64,000 bases of DNA, from positions 1 to 64,000 of the forward strand of contig CALFSX010000215.1 in NCBI GenBank assembly GCA_937916515.1, read 5' to 3'. Every line of letters starts with the position of its first letter. The first letter of the stretch is position 1. The notes beneath the pieces were generated by a model. It saw nothing but the letters and a program-made list of their open reading frames with translations. It was not told the DNA's origin and searched no databases. The stretch comes from an uncultured Planctomycetaceae bacterium. GTDB lineage: Bacteria; Planctomycetota; Planctomycetia; Planctomycetales; Planctomycetaceae. Positions 1 through 9,008 of the stretch are shown piece by piece. A program made the translations under genes and the position numbers.

Positions 1-848
1 TGCAGACGTTGAGTGCCGCTGTTGCATCAGCTGGCAGGCAACATCCTGCCAATCGAGTGACGCGGTTGAAGGCCGAATTATCCTATCGCAACCGGGACTG
101 GTCACAGGCCAGCCTTCTGTTTGCGGAATATCTTGAAAGTTTCCCGGACGACCTTGACTGTCAAATTCGATTGGTCCAGTCACTGGTTCATGATAGCCAG
201 TTTGATCGGGCCGTTTTACGCTGTACATCATGGCAGTTGGCAAATACCCCAAGCCTATCTCTCGAAATACTTCGGGCACACGCATACTTGAATAATGCAG
301 AAACGGAAAAGGCCAGAGAAATTCTGGAAGCTACACAGGCCGAGGGAAGTCAGGTAGGGCAGTGGCACTTCACCTACACCGTATTACTTGCCAAGTGCGG
401 CGAATTTGAAGCCGCATTGCCTCATGCTCGGCTGGCACTATCAAGTCAGTCTCCATATCCTCTTGGCGTCGGTGTTGCTGACGGCCAGGAGTTGCTGTCG
501 TCAATCAACATCAAGTTAGGTCGCTGGGATGATGCTGAACGAGCCTTGAGAAAGGCTTTCATCGCAGATCCATCACGCACCGATATGATCCGGCGGCTAT
601 GGAAGATCAATTTTCAGGAGCAAAGAGAGTTTCTGTCAGCCTACCGTATTGCTAAGGTTTGGCGGCAGGCAGTTCCCGATTCGAAACAGGCTGCGGTGAG
701 CTTGGCAAAATCAGCGGCTGCGATGAATGAATACTCTCTTGCCCAGGAGATACTGATGTCTTTGCCGCCGAATCAATTGGATGATCCAGAAACAGCCGAA
801 ACACTGCGTGCCATTCGATTTCAGCTTGCGAAGGCAAACAGAACGTAA
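1..848 (+). CDS. TPR-repeat protein, 5'-truncated by window edge
   Basis: The reading frame is open from the first bases, with no stop before a TTG at position 9, so the true start probably lies outside the window. The visible 280 or so residues are helical repeats typical of tetratricopeptide proteins: alternating small and aromatic residues in units such as ELSYRNRDWSQASLLFAEYL and LGRWDDAERALRKAFIADPS, spaced about 34 residues apart. TPRs are protein-binding scaffolds; no catalytic domain is visible in this part. It ends with TAA one base before the convergent gene at 850. The missing N-terminal part could carry a signal peptide or an effector domain, so the specific role is unknown. Confidence 0.75.
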   Translation, partial: QTLSAAVASAGRQHPANRVTRLKAELSYRNRDWSQASLLFAEYLESFPDDLDCQIRLVQSLVHDSQFDRAVLRCTSWQLANTPSLSLEILRAHAYLNNAETEKAREILEATQAEGSQVGQWHFTYTVLLAKCGEFEAALPHARLALSSQSPYPLGVGVADGQELLSSINIKLGRWDDAERALRKAFIADPSRTDMIRRLWKINFQEQREFLSAYRIAKVWRQAVPDSKQAAVSLAKSAAAMNEYSLAQEILMSLPPNQLDDPETAETLRAIRFQLAKANRT

Positions 849-849
849 A

Positions 850-1206
850 TCAATAATCAAAAATAAATTGAAACTGAGCTGAACTTGTTTTAGGGTCAGC
901 CAGGTTGATTGTTGGGGCAACAGTCGGCTTCACTTCGAAGGGACCGAGGTTAATGACCGGCAAGCCAATGTCACCGAGATCGACTTCGTCAATGTACCCT
1001 TCACTGACCCCATAGATCCCGGTCGCAATCGTGGTTCCAACCAATATAGTGGTCGTTATCGGATTTTCTTCGGCATAGTAGTTGGCTTCATCGATCAGTT
1101 GGTCCGTGAAATCGGGAGCATCAGGCAAGAATAACTCGGGAGGTACGGCCAGCTCTTCTTCCAATATTGAAGGATCCACCCAAAATTCAATTTCCGAGAA
1201 CAACAT
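850..1206 (-). CDS. Small acidic protein with one hydrophobic segment
   Basis: This 118-residue protein is not recognised. It begins with an acidic stretch (about residues 1-48), then has a moderately hydrophobic segment at about 49-68 (NPITTTILVGTTIATGIYG) and ends in a polar tail closing with SAQFQFIFDY. The alternating aromatic C-terminus would suit a beta-strand, but nothing assigns a function. It is convergent with the TPR gene, with a single base between stops. The frame stays open upstream of the chosen ATG to a TGA near 1297 without another ATG; the sequence just upstream (FGQTSPTYFDDRIPDEL) looks coding, so a non-ATG start or a frameshifted longer gene is possible. Confidence 0.45.
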   Translation of the reverse strand: MLFSEIEFWVDPSILEEELAVPPELFLPDAPDFTDQLIDEANYYAEENPITTTILVGTTIATGIYGVSEGYIDEVDLGDIGLPVINLGPFEVKPTVAPTINLADPKTSSAQFQFIFDY

Positions 1207-1657
1207 CAGTTCGTCTGGAATTCGGTCATCGAAGTAGGTGGGCGAAGTTTGTCCGAATGTCTCGCCACCAGAAAATCCAGTCGCTCTTCCGTGAGTTCAT
1301 TTCCTTGTTGACTTGGAGTGGCTTTCAATTGGTGCAATCGCCTTGCTTCCCTGCAGCTTCCTCTATGAGCGTACCTAGGTTGTGTTGTGATGGCAACTGT
1401 GGACGTACTTGTTTTAAGACGGCGAATACCCCAGTCATGCTACAGGCCTAAGATTTATTGTTGCACTATGGCTTAAATGGTTCTTGGAAAGGCTTTCACT
1501 CAATCCGAGGACGGCTTATTCAACGCCCGCATCTTCAGCGGCGAGGCCACCATGGTGGCTGGGAATGGTTTAATTGAGCGTGGGAGGACGGGTGTCTCTG
1601 ATGAAAGGGTTTGTTTTGCAGGGCTGCCCAATCCGCTGGTCCATTGTTCACTGAGCC
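1207..1657. other. Intergenic, possible decayed coding remnant
   Basis: No intact gene is supported here. On the minus strand, short coding-like stretches appear in different frames between about 1220 and 1440 (one includes NELTEERLDFLVARHSDKLR), which would fit a frameshifted remnant continuous with the small protein at 850-1206. Positive-strand frames in this region are shadows of the neighbouring genes. Confidence 0.25.
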
Positions 1658-2620
1658 TTAAACCGCTCCGCGAGAAGCCGCCGGGCCGCGGCGTTTTAGG
1701 GATTCTGCGATTTTGTTCAGGGTTTCCTGTTCCAGCTCTACGGACATCGCTTCGGCCGTTTCGCGAATTTGCCAGTCGCGTTTGGCTCCGCACAGAGCTG
1801 ACGTGATTCCTGGTTGAGCGATCGTCCAGGCGATCACAAGCTGAGCCACTGTCAGGTCTTGTTCGGCGGCGATCGTTTTTAAATCGTCGATGAAGTCCTG
1901 GTTCTTCTGCCATTCTTCGCCCTGAAACATCGGGTATTTGGCTCGACCATCTGCCGGATCGAACTTGTGGTCACGGGACAGCTTTCCGGCAAGCAGGCCT
2001 TTCATAAGCGGCCAGTACACGCACAACGAAATCTGGTTTGCTCGACACCAGGGAGCGATATCGCGTTCGATTTCCTGCTGCAGCATGTTGAAGTGAGGCT
2101 GCACGGCTGTGATGGGACACACGGCGTGGAATTCCTGCAACTGTTCCAAGTTCAGATTGGACGCACCCGCCGACAATACCTTTCCGGCAGCAATCAATTC
2201 GGCGATGGCTCCTGCGGATTCAGTGATTGAAACCTTCGGGTCGGGAGCATGCAGGTAATATAATTCGACACGGTCTGTGTTTAGTCTTTGCAGCGATTCA
2301 TCGCATTCACGACGCAGGGTTTCGGGCGTCGCATCATAGTCCTGGCCTTTGCCGACTCGGTGAATGCCGCCTTTCGTGGCGATCACAATCTTGTCGCGGC
2401 AAGCTTTGATGACTTCGCCGATCATCTGTTCACTTTCGCCTTCGATGCCGTAAGCGTAGGCCGTGTCCAGAAAGTTGATACCGTTATCGATGGCTGCTTC
2501 AATCGTCTTCACGCTTTCTTCGCGGATCGCGTCTAGAGTTGTGATGCCCGTAATTGGCCAGCAGCCCATTGCCACGGAAGACACGTGAATGTCGGTTTGC
2601 CCAAGTCGTCTAAGTTGCAT
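1658..2620 (-). CDS. Aldo/keto reductase
   Basis: A 320-residue NAD(P)H-dependent oxidoreductase of the aldo/keto reductase superfamily, predicted cytosolic TIM barrel. The catalytic tetrad is visible: Asp52 and Tyr57 in LDTAYAYG, Lys83 in IVIATKGG and His124 in YYLHAPD. The N-terminal RRLGQTDIHVSSVAMGCW and the C-terminal cofactor region (GITSALCGAKRDWQIRETAEA) are typical of the 'general stress protein / YdhF-like' branch. Length is normal. The ATG at 2620 precedes the first conserved residue by the usual distance. It stands alone, so the substrate cannot be inferred. Confidence 0.88.
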   Translation of the reverse strand: MQLRRLGQTDIHVSSVAMGCWPITGITTLDAIREESVKTIEAAIDNGINFLDTAYAYGIEGESEQMIGEVIKACRDKIVIATKGGIHRVGKGQDYDATPETLRRECDESLQRLNTDRVELYYLHAPDPKVSITESAGAIAELIAAGKVLSAGASNLNLEQLQEFHAVCPITAVQPHFNMLQQEIERDIAPWCRANQISLCVYWPLMKGLLAGKLSRDHKFDPADGRAKYPMFQGEEWQKNQDFIDDLKTIAAEQDLTVAQLVIAWTIAQPGITSALCGAKRDWQIRETAEAMSVELEQETLNKIAESLKRRGPAASRGAV

Positions 2621-2717
2621 GATGTTTGAAGTTCGTCTTTAAGTTGGAAGGATGTTTGAGTTGTTTGCCTGAAGTTTTATGTTGTTGTGGCCGGTGACTA
2701 TCCGGCGTGTTGATTTA

Positions 2718-2905
2718 GTCGCGGAGCGACGGCATATGATAGCCTCGGACTTTAGTCCGAGGTGGGTGGCCCGATAGATTAAACGAAAGTCGCGGAGCGA
2801 CGACATGTGAAATCGCAACATGTCGCCGCTCTGTGGCTTTCGATGATTGAAAGTTCATAGCCTCGGATTGAAACCCGAGGCATGACACATGCCTTCGCGC
2901 TGCGA
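2718..2905. repeat. Cluster of REP-like palindromes
   Basis: The intergenic DNA between the reductase and the aldolase is built from short inverted repeats: GTCGCGGAGCGAC at 2718-2730 and again at 2789-2801, CCTCGGACTTTAGTCCGAGG at 2743-2762 and CCTCGGATTGAAACCCGAGG at 2861-2880. The arms alternate with ACATGT-type spacers. A related unit lies at 10964-11020. The pattern resembles bacterial interspersed mosaic (REP/BIME) arrays; no transposase of the RAYT type is in the window. Confidence 0.7.
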
Positions 2906-2921
2906 CTAAATCGACCTCTGC

Positions 2922-3716
2922 TCAATACCGCACAAGGTCGTTGTTGGTTGCCAGTCCCAAAGCGGCCACGTGTTCCTGAGCTCGATCGACCATCATTTTT
3001 AGTTCACTTTGCAGTGCCATGAATTGCCAGCCTTCGTCAATTCTTTGTCTTACTTCCGCCACCGACTGAGTATGAATGCCGACAGGAGTGCCCGTCTTCT
3101 TACCTGTTGCCAGAACTTGTTGCAGCATCGCTTCGAATTCTTCAGGCGTTGGTTCGCTGACATCGGGCGACTTCATTTGCCAGAACAAATCGTTCGGCCC
3201 CACAAACGCGGCATCGATTCCCGGCAGGCTGTAGATTTCTTCCGCATTGGCCACGCCTTCTGGTGATTCCGTTTGCAGCACGACAAGAATGTTGTCGTTG
3301 GCGTGTTGATAGTATTCGCCGGCAGTTGCCTGGAAATTCAACGCAGGAATCGTACCTCCAATCGAACGAGTTCCTGTTGGTGGATACTTCGCGGCCGCAA
3401 TTGCCGCGCGAGCTTCCTCAACCGTATTCACCATGGGCACAACGACGCCCATCGCTCCTCCGTCAAGCACCCGTTTGATAAGATCGTGGTCGCCTTTGGG
3501 AACTCGAGCCAGTGGCACGCAGCCGGAATCCGCGATTGTGGCGAACATCAGCGATGCGGTTTGCCAATCGATGGGTGAATGTTCAAGGTCAACCGTTAGC
3601 CACGGAAATCCGACTCGGGCCATCAGGCGGGCGGAAAACACGTCTCCAAACGACAGCCACGTGCCTACCTGGGGAAGGCCCGCCGCTAGCGCTGCCTTTA
3701 CGGGATTTTTCTTCAT
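2922..3716 (-). CDS. HpcH/HpaI-family aldolase
   Basis: A 264-residue class II (metal-dependent) aldolase of the HpcH/HpaI family. Known members cleave 4-hydroxy-2-oxo acids such as 2,4-dihydroxyhept-2-ene-1,7-dioate or 2-keto-3-deoxy sugar acids to pyruvate and an aldehyde. Visible motifs are the catalytic-base segment [11 protein letters not shown] (His46), ARVPKGD, the metal-ligand segment [15 protein letters not shown] and [10 protein letters not shown]. The open frame extends 25 residues further upstream, but that extension is basic and unlike the family; the ATG at 3716 ([10 protein letters not shown]) gives the normal N-terminus. Its substrate cannot be told from sequence; it is divergent from the EF-hand gene. 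Confidence 0.85.
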   Translation of the reverse strand: MKKNPVKAALAAGLPQVGTWLSFGDVFSARLMARVGFPWLTVDLEHSPIDWQTASLMFATIADSGCVPLARVPKGDHDLIKRVLDGGAMGVVVPMVNTVEEARAAIAAAKYPPTGTRSIGGTIPALNFQATAGEYYQHANDNILVVLQTESPEGVANAEEIYSLPGIDAAFVGPNDLFWQMKSPDVSEPTPEEFEAMLQQVLATGKKTGTPVGIHTQSVAEVRQRIDEGWQFMALQSELKMMVDRAQEHVAALGLATNNDLVRY

Positions 3717-3911
3717 CTTGGTGCACCTTTGCGGAAAAAAGGGTCTCAAACGGCATTTGCTCAGCTTCCAACGATACAAAATTGGGAGCATTCACGCACG
3801 GCACTCATTTTCGCGACACTTTTCTGTGAGTTGCGGGTTAGAAAAGGGAACGAGTGCGTTGAGCTGTTGTATTGAATCGCACGAAAAGTTTCGAAGAATG
3901 AAGGGCTTCTG

Positions 3912-4676
3912 ATGAACACAACATTGCTGCTGGCCGCCATGTTCCTTCAAACGGCAGATTCTCGGGCGATCTCTGAATTGTTTTATGTGCTGGACAAAGA
4001 CGGCAACGGGCGAATTGCAGCTTCCGAAATTTCTGAAGCTCAGCGTCCGTATTTTCAGAGAGCTTTGCGTGTTTCGGATCACAACGAAGACGGCGAACTG
4101 TCTCAGGCTGAACTTGCCGTGGCCGTCAGCGATCCGAAGCCTGTCGAAATGAGTCCCGCTTCACGATTTGGGTCTGCCGCTCAAGCGAACTTCGATCCTT
4201 CAGTATTTGATCGCAACAAAGATGGCTATCTGACAAAGGAAGAAATTCCCGAACCGCTGCAGGTTCGATTCAAACAGGCTTTGGATCGCGGTCAGGGGCG
4301 AGTTTCTTTGGAAGCGCTGAAGGCGTATCGAGGAACCGTTGTGCCAGCTTCTTCAAAGGTGTCTTCCGATCGAATGCAGAAAGACGACGACAAGTCCATG
4401 ACGCCAAAAATTCGTCCTAGCACGGGAACGACACCGTCAACGGGAAACAAGCCAGCAGGGAATAAGGCGAATGGGGCACGAGCAGCCGCTGCCGCTTCGC
4501 CCGCTTCTTTCTTTGATCGTCTGGACGCGAATAAAGATGGCAAGTTAACGGAAACTGAAATTCCTCAACGCATGCGACAGTCCGTTCGCCGCTTTGATCG
4601 CGACAACGATAAAGCCATCAACAAAACGGAATTTGCTGAAGTGATGTCGGCGATGGGTAACCGCGACAAAAAGTAG
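3912..4676 (+). CDS. Secreted EF-hand calcium-binding protein
   Basis: A 254-residue protein with a short hydrophobic N-terminus (MNTTLLLAAMFLQTADS) that could act as a signal peptide. Five EF-hand loops are visible at about residues 28-39 (DKDGNGRIAASE), 56-67 (DHNEDGELSQAE), 100-111 (DRNKDGYLTKEE), 205-216 (DANKDGKLTETE) and 229-240 (DRDNDKAINKTE); the last lacks the usual glycine at loop position 6. A low-complexity Thr/Ala/Asn-rich linker separates loops three and four. Calcium binding in the envelope is likely; the partner is unknown. It ends 4 bp from the convergent permease gene. Confidence 0.85.
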   Translation: MNTTLLLAAMFLQTADSRAISELFYVLDKDGNGRIAASEISEAQRPYFQRALRVSDHNEDGELSQAELAVAVSDPKPVEMSPASRFGSAAQANFDPSVFDRNKDGYLTKEEIPEPLQVRFKQALDRGQGRVSLEALKAYRGTVVPASSKVSSDRMQKDDDKSMTPKIRPSTGTTPSTGNKPAGNKANGARAAAAASPASFFDRLDANKDGKLTETEIPQRMRQSVRRFDRDNDKAINKTEFAEVMSAMGNRDKK

Positions 4677-4680
4677 GCGC

Positions 4681-6015
4681 TCAACCGCGTCCGCCTTTGC
4701 GTTTGATTGTATCAACCAATACGGCAACCAGAACTACGGCTCCCAGAACGATTTGCTGATCGTACGAACCGACGTCCATCAGGTTCATGCCGTTTTTGAT
4801 AACGGCGATGATGAAGGCTCCGATCAACGTCCCGAAGATTCGTCCTTCTCCACCCATCAAAGACGTGCCACCCACCACAACGGCGGCGATGACATCCAGT
4901 TCGTACATTAAGCCAAGTTTCGGGTCGCCGGTTCCCAGCTTTGACGACTGGACAATACCACCCAAGCCGGCCAACGCTCCACAAAGTGTGTAAACCGTCA
5001 GCGTTACCGGTTTGACGGCCACTCCGGAAAGTCTGGCGGCTTCGGCATTGCCTCCAACGGCATACACGTAGCGCCCGAAGATCGTTGAAGACATGACAAA
5101 GTGAGCCACCGCGTAAAGCACGATCATTAGAATGACGGGGTTCGGAAGTCCCAGCGTTGTGCCGCCGCCAATCCACTTGAACGAATCTGGCACTTCGGAA
5201 ATCGATTCGCCCACGGCAAGTCGTAGCGATAATCCTTTGGCCATCATCATCATCGCCAAAGTTGCAATAAACGGTGGGATTCCGAATCGCGTGATCATCG
5301 CTCCATTGAACAGTCCGGCCAGTCCACAAACGATAATTCCTGCGGTGCAACCTGCCAGCATCATTGCCATTGACGCATTCTCGCCGCCACCGAAGTCACG
5401 AATGGCAATAGCCGCGGTCACTGAAGCCAGAGCCACCAGCGAACCTACGCTCAAATCGATTCCGGCCGTGATGATGACCATCGTCATGCCAATGGCGATA
5501 ATTGCATAGATGGCCGTTTGATTGGCAACACTTAGCAGATTGTCCAGCTTGGCGAACGTCGGCCATGTGTAAGGAACCGGGCTGACGCATTTGTCGCTGC
5601 CGATGCCGTCGAAACGATCGTAAATTGTCCACTCGACTGTGTCACCTGTCGCAGCCACCGCGTCGATTGTCTTACCTTCTGCCAATGCTTTTTCAATCGC
5701 GACGCGAGCGTCAGTTGGCTTACCATTAACGCTGCCTGCGATTGTTGCACCAGCGGTTTCCAGAGCCGCCACTGCTCCACGAACGAAGGCTTCATCGACA
5801 GGAGTCGACTCAGCAACAACCATCACAGATACGTTTGCTCCCTGCTCAGCAATGATTCGTTCGGCGACGATCCTTCCTGCTTCTTCGCCTTCCGGGCTTT
5901 GTTCTTTCAGCGTCAGAGCACTCAGGACCACAACCAGCAGCAACAGGACGAAAACCATCCCGTAGTCGTTGAACAGGTTTTTCCCAAGTTGTGTTTTTGG
6001 TGCCGTGGCATCCAT
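4681..6015 (-). CDS. Ribose-type ABC transporter permease with extra domain
   Basis: A 444-residue inner-membrane permease of the RbsC/BPD_transp_2 family. The core from about residue 160 (TAIYAIIAIGMTMVIITAGIDLSVGSLVAL) to the end has the family motifs, including DVIAAVVVGGTSLMGGEGRIFGTLIGAFIIAVIKNGMNL. Family members are usually near 320 residues. The excess is an insertion at about 37-155, between the first membrane helix (VFVLLLLVVVLSALTL) and the second, placed on the outer face. That insertion resembles part of a sugar-binding protein lobe (FVRGAVAALETAGATIAG, then TDARVAIEKALAEGKTIDAV). It is the last gene of an operon with the ATPase and binding protein upstream. Confidence 0.9.
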   Translation of the reverse strand: MDATAPKTQLGKNLFNDYGMVFVLLLLVVVLSALTLKEQSPEGEEAGRIVAERIIAEQGANVSVMVVAESTPVDEAFVRGAVAALETAGATIAGSVNGKPTDARVAIEKALAEGKTIDAVAATGDTVEWTIYDRFDGIGSDKCVSPVPYTWPTFAKLDNLLSVANQTAIYAIIAIGMTMVIITAGIDLSVGSLVALASVTAAIAIRDFGGGENASMAMMLAGCTAGIIVCGLAGLFNGAMITRFGIPPFIATLAMMMMAKGLSLRLAVGESISEVPDSFKWIGGGTTLGLPNPVILMIVLYAVAHFVMSSTIFGRYVYAVGGNAEAARLSGVAVKPVTLTVYTLCGALAGLGGIVQSSKLGTGDPKLGLMYELDVIAAVVVGGTSLMGGEGRIFGTLIGAFIIAVIKNGMNLMDVGSYDQQIVLGAVVLVAVLVDTIKRKGGRG

Positions 6016-6089
6016 TGAATTCAGTTTCTATCGCGTTGTCGTTTTGCTGCGTGATGGGTTTTTCAAATGCGTGTGAACTTCAATAGGGG

Positions 6090-7586
6090 TCATCCAATCG
6101 CAAGTTCCATGATCTGTTCCTGAGTCACCGATGACATGTCCGTGATTTCACCCGTTACTCGGCCTTCGTGCATCACCAGAATCCGGTCGCTCATGCCAAT
6201 GACTTCGGGAAGTTCTGAACTAATCATGATGATGGCTTTACCGTTGGCCGCAAGTTGGTTGATAAGCTGGTAAATTTCGTGCTTGGCCCCGACGTCGATG
6301 CCGCGAGTTGGTTCGTCAAAAATCAGCACTTCGGCGTTTTGTTGAAGCCATTTTGCCAGAACGACTTTCTGCTGGTTTCCACCGGATAAGTTTTTCGCCA
6401 GTTGCTCCTGAAACGGAATGCGGATACTTAGAGAATCCACATAGCGACCGAAGGCTTCACGTTCTTTGGGCTTGTTCACGATGCCCGCGGTTGACAGCTC
6501 TTTCAGGTTTGGCAGGCCAAAGTTTTCTCGAACGCTGCGACACAGAACCAGGCCCTGAGTCTTGCGGTCTTCTGTGAGCAGGCAGATTCCCGCCTTGATG
6601 GCGTCCTGTGGCGACCGAATGTTCAGCGTCTTCCCATCCAGCGAAATCGTCCCCGCTTCGAGTTTATCAGCACCGAAGATCAATCGAGCGGTCTCTGTGC
6701 GACCGGCACCCATTAGTCCAGTCAGCCCCAGAACTTCGCCACGACGCACGTCAAAGCTTACGTTTCTGGCGCTTGTGCCTCGTGACAATCCGTCAACAGA
6801 CAGTCGCACGTCACCACGCTGGGTCGCTTGTTTGGGAAACTCGTTTTCGATGGAGCGACCGACCATCATTTCGATCATTTTCTGCCGAGTCATCTCAGTT
6901 GCCGGAGCGTCGCCGACATACTTTCCATCGCGAAGAACGGTGATCGTATTCGCGATTTCGAAGATTTCATCCAGTCGATGGCTGATATAGACGATGCCGA
7001 TTCCGCGTTTCTGCAGATCGCGAATAATGGCGAACAACTTTTCAACTTCCTGAGGCACAAGCGCCGCCGATGGTTCGTCCATCACCAGAATGTTCACATC
7101 CTGAGACAAAGCTTTGGCGATCTCTACCAGTTGTTGCTGAGCAACCGAAAGCTGTCGGCAGGGAACGTCTAACGGGATGTCCACACCCAGACTTCGAAAC
7201 AACTCGGCGGCCTTGCGACGTTCTTCTTTCCTGGCCACGAAGACGCCCGACTTTTCACGACCCAGAAAAATATTTTCCCAGGCGGTGAGTGCCGGAATCA
7301 GATTGAATTCCTGATAGATGACGCCGATGCCCGCTTGGATTGCTGCTGTCGGACTGGACAATTTCACCGGTTGACCATCGATACAAATGGTGCCCGCGTC
7401 GGGCTGATGAGCGCCACCCAGTGTTTTGATGAGCGTGCTTTTGCCGGCTCCGTTTTCGCCCATCAAGGCCAGCACTTCGCCCTTGTGCAGCTTCAGCGAA
7501 ACCCCAGACAGCGCTCGTACTCCGGGAAACGATTTTTCGATTCCGGACATCTGCAGCAGCGGCACGTTGGGCTGTTTGTTAGCCAT
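6090..7586 (-). CDS. Sugar ABC transporter ATP-binding protein (RbsA-like)
   Basis: A 498-residue tandem ABC ATPase that powers sugar import at the cytoplasmic face. The N-terminal half has a full Walker A (GENGAGKST), a signature-like LSVAQQQLVEIAKAL and Walker B (ILVMDEPSAAL). The C-terminal half has the degenerate Walker A normal for this family (GLMGAGRTE), signature LSGGNQQKVVLAKWL and Walker B (VLIFDEPTRGIDVG). Length and order match RbsA/MglA. It lies 74 bp upstream of the permease and 23 bp downstream of the binding-protein gene, consistent with one operon. The sugar may be ribose or another monosaccharide. Confidence 0.93.
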   Translation of the reverse strand: MANKQPNVPLLQMSGIEKSFPGVRALSGVSLKLHKGEVLALMGENGAGKSTLIKTLGGAHQPDAGTICIDGQPVKLSSPTAAIQAGIGVIYQEFNLIPALTAWENIFLGREKSGVFVARKEERRKAAELFRSLGVDIPLDVPCRQLSVAQQQLVEIAKALSQDVNILVMDEPSAALVPQEVEKLFAIIRDLQKRGIGIVYISHRLDEIFEIANTITVLRDGKYVGDAPATEMTRQKMIEMMVGRSIENEFPKQATQRGDVRLSVDGLSRGTSARNVSFDVRRGEVLGLTGLMGAGRTETARLIFGADKLEAGTISLDGKTLNIRSPQDAIKAGICLLTEDRKTQGLVLCRSVRENFGLPNLKELSTAGIVNKPKEREAFGRYVDSLSIRIPFQEQLAKNLSGGNQQKVVLAKWLQQNAEVLIFDEPTRGIDVGAKHEIYQLINQLAANGKAIIMISSELPEVIGMSDRILVMHEGRVTGEITDMSSVTQEQIMELAIG

Positions 7587-7609
7587 GACGTCTGTTCCGG
7601 TCTGGCGAA

Positions 7610-8620
7610 TTATTCGGCGGACTTTTCCTGCAACTCCGGATCCTGTTCAGCGTCTGCCTTGTAATACAGGGCGGATGGAATCAGGATTTCTTTGGGAGGT
7701 TCTTCGCCGTTGAAGTAATTGACAATCATCTGTGCAGTCTTCGCGCCCATCTGATCGGGAAACTGAATTGGGTCGCAGAGGATCTTGCCCTCAAGGATCG
7801 CCTTCTTGCCTGCAGGAGCACCGTCGAAACCGATGATCGTAACCTGGTCCTGTTTGCCGGCTTCTTCAAGAGCCGTTCTTGCTCCCAGAGCTGACGGATC
7901 GTTGATGGCAAATACAGCAGACAGATCGCCGTTACCAACGATGGCGTCTTTGGTGACAGCATAGCCAGCATCGCGCGCTCCTTTGCCGTTCAACGTTGCA
8001 ACAACTTCGATTTGTGCAGCACCGTCTTTTGCGTTGTGAGCGTCCACGATTTCGTGAAATCCTTTTGTGCGAAGCTGACATGATTCGACATCGGGATAGT
8101 CGACGATCAAGACTTTACCGCCGGACGCTCCCAGCAGCTTAACCATGGCTTCACCCGCCAGTCGCCCGCCCTGAAGATTGTCGGTGGCGATATGACATTC
8201 CACAACACCTTCGTCGCCATCGTATTTGATGTCGTTGGTGAAGACCGGGATTCCGGCATCATTGGCCTTCTTGATGGCCTGACCGATTGATCGCGAATCG
8301 CAGGGGTTCAGCACGATTGCTTTCACGCCTTTGATGATGAAGTCGTCGATTTGGTCAGACTGTTTTTTGACGTCCTGGTCGCCCGATACCACGACAACTT
8401 CGTAACCATGTTTGGCGGCTTCTTCTGTCAGGCTTTCGGCGATCGTCTTGAAGAACGGATTCGTCAGCGTCAAAGCGCTAAATCCAATCGTGCCCTTGCT
8501 GGCGGTCGCAGCTTTGGCGTCGTTTCCTGTTTCGGGCGATCCATTCTTCGATTCCGCACAACCAGCGGTGAACAAAACCAGAAGCGAACATACGCAGAAG
8601 CATGATCGGGAAAACGTCAT
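7610..8620 (-). CDS. Sugar-binding lipoprotein of ABC importer (RbsB-like)
   Basis: A 336-residue periplasmic binding protein, type 1 fold. The ATG at 8620 gives a lipoprotein signal (MTFSRSCFCVCSLLVLFTAGCAES) with the lipidated cysteine in the TAGC box; the frame is open 60 residues further upstream, but that part is not signal-like. The family signature is clear: KGTIGFSALTLTNPFFKTIAE, VVVSGDQDVKKQSDQIDDFI, AIVLNPCDSRSIGQAI, AIATD-type segment HIATDNLQGGRLAGEAM and IIGFDGAPAGKKAILEGK. It is first in the operon, so its upstream region (8621-8874) should hold the promoter; no convincing operator was seen. Confidence 0.92.
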   Translation of the reverse strand: MTFSRSCFCVCSLLVLFTAGCAESKNGSPETGNDAKAATASKGTIGFSALTLTNPFFKTIAESLTEEAAKHGYEVVVVSGDQDVKKQSDQIDDFIIKGVKAIVLNPCDSRSIGQAIKKANDAGIPVFTNDIKYDGDEGVVECHIATDNLQGGRLAGEAMVKLLGASGGKVLIVDYPDVESCQLRTKGFHEIVDAHNAKDGAAQIEVVATLNGKGARDAGYAVTKDAIVGNGDLSAVFAINDPSALGARTALEEAGKQDQVTIIGFDGAPAGKKAILEGKILCDPIQFPDQMGAKTAQMIVNYFNGEEPPKEILIPSALYYKADAEQDPELQEKSAE

Positions 8621-8874
8621 GTAGGGTACTCCGATTGGAAGGCTGTCGCCGTGAAGGCACGATGACTTGAAACGGGAAAGGCTCGCCCGATGACAGACGC
8701 TGCAAAATGTGCGACGCCTGAACCAACAGGGTATCGGGAAAGCCGTTTGTTGTCCCGGTCGTTGGATCGATCGAAGTGGGAAAACGAAAAAGTCTGCCAT
8801 TTTCGGTCGCCCCGACTGCCGTAGGCGTTGTTCGGCTGTCGCAAAGTCAGCGTCTGTTGTGAAACCAGAGCGTT

Positions 8875-9008
8875 AGTGTCTTACTCAAACTAATGCGCGC
8901 ACGGTGCGCGCATCATTTTCGAAGCGACAACGGGGCGGGGCGGCGGTTCGAATCTCTCACGGTATTCAACATGCTACGCCACTGGGGCAAGAGCGAAGCC
9001 CTTGTTAG
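8875..9008 (+). repeat. Dispersed hairpin repeat, copy A
   Basis: This is a copy of the dispersed intergenic element found at eight further places in the window. It starts with GTCTTACT, carries the palindromic TGCGCGCACGGTGCGCGCA, then the core GCGACAACGG-GCGG, a GCCACTGGG-like stretch and the terminal hairpin (here GCAAGAGCGAAGCCCTTG). Its last bases, TTA of CTTGTTAG, form the TAA stop of the minus-strand L,D-transpeptidase gene. Confidence 0.85.

Noticed and set aside
2718-2905. CRISPR array
   Set aside because: The units are different palindromes with no regular spacers and no cas genes are in the window.
4681-8620. Assignment of the ABC operon to ribose specifically
   Set aside because: The three proteins are of the RbsABC type, but no ribokinase or other sugar-specific gene is adjacent, so the sugar was left open and no rbs symbols were given.
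8945-8965. GGTTCGAATC, like a tRNA T-loop
   Set aside because: It lies in a dispersed repeat; other copies have GCGATTCGAGCG at the same place and no cloverleaf can be drawn around it.
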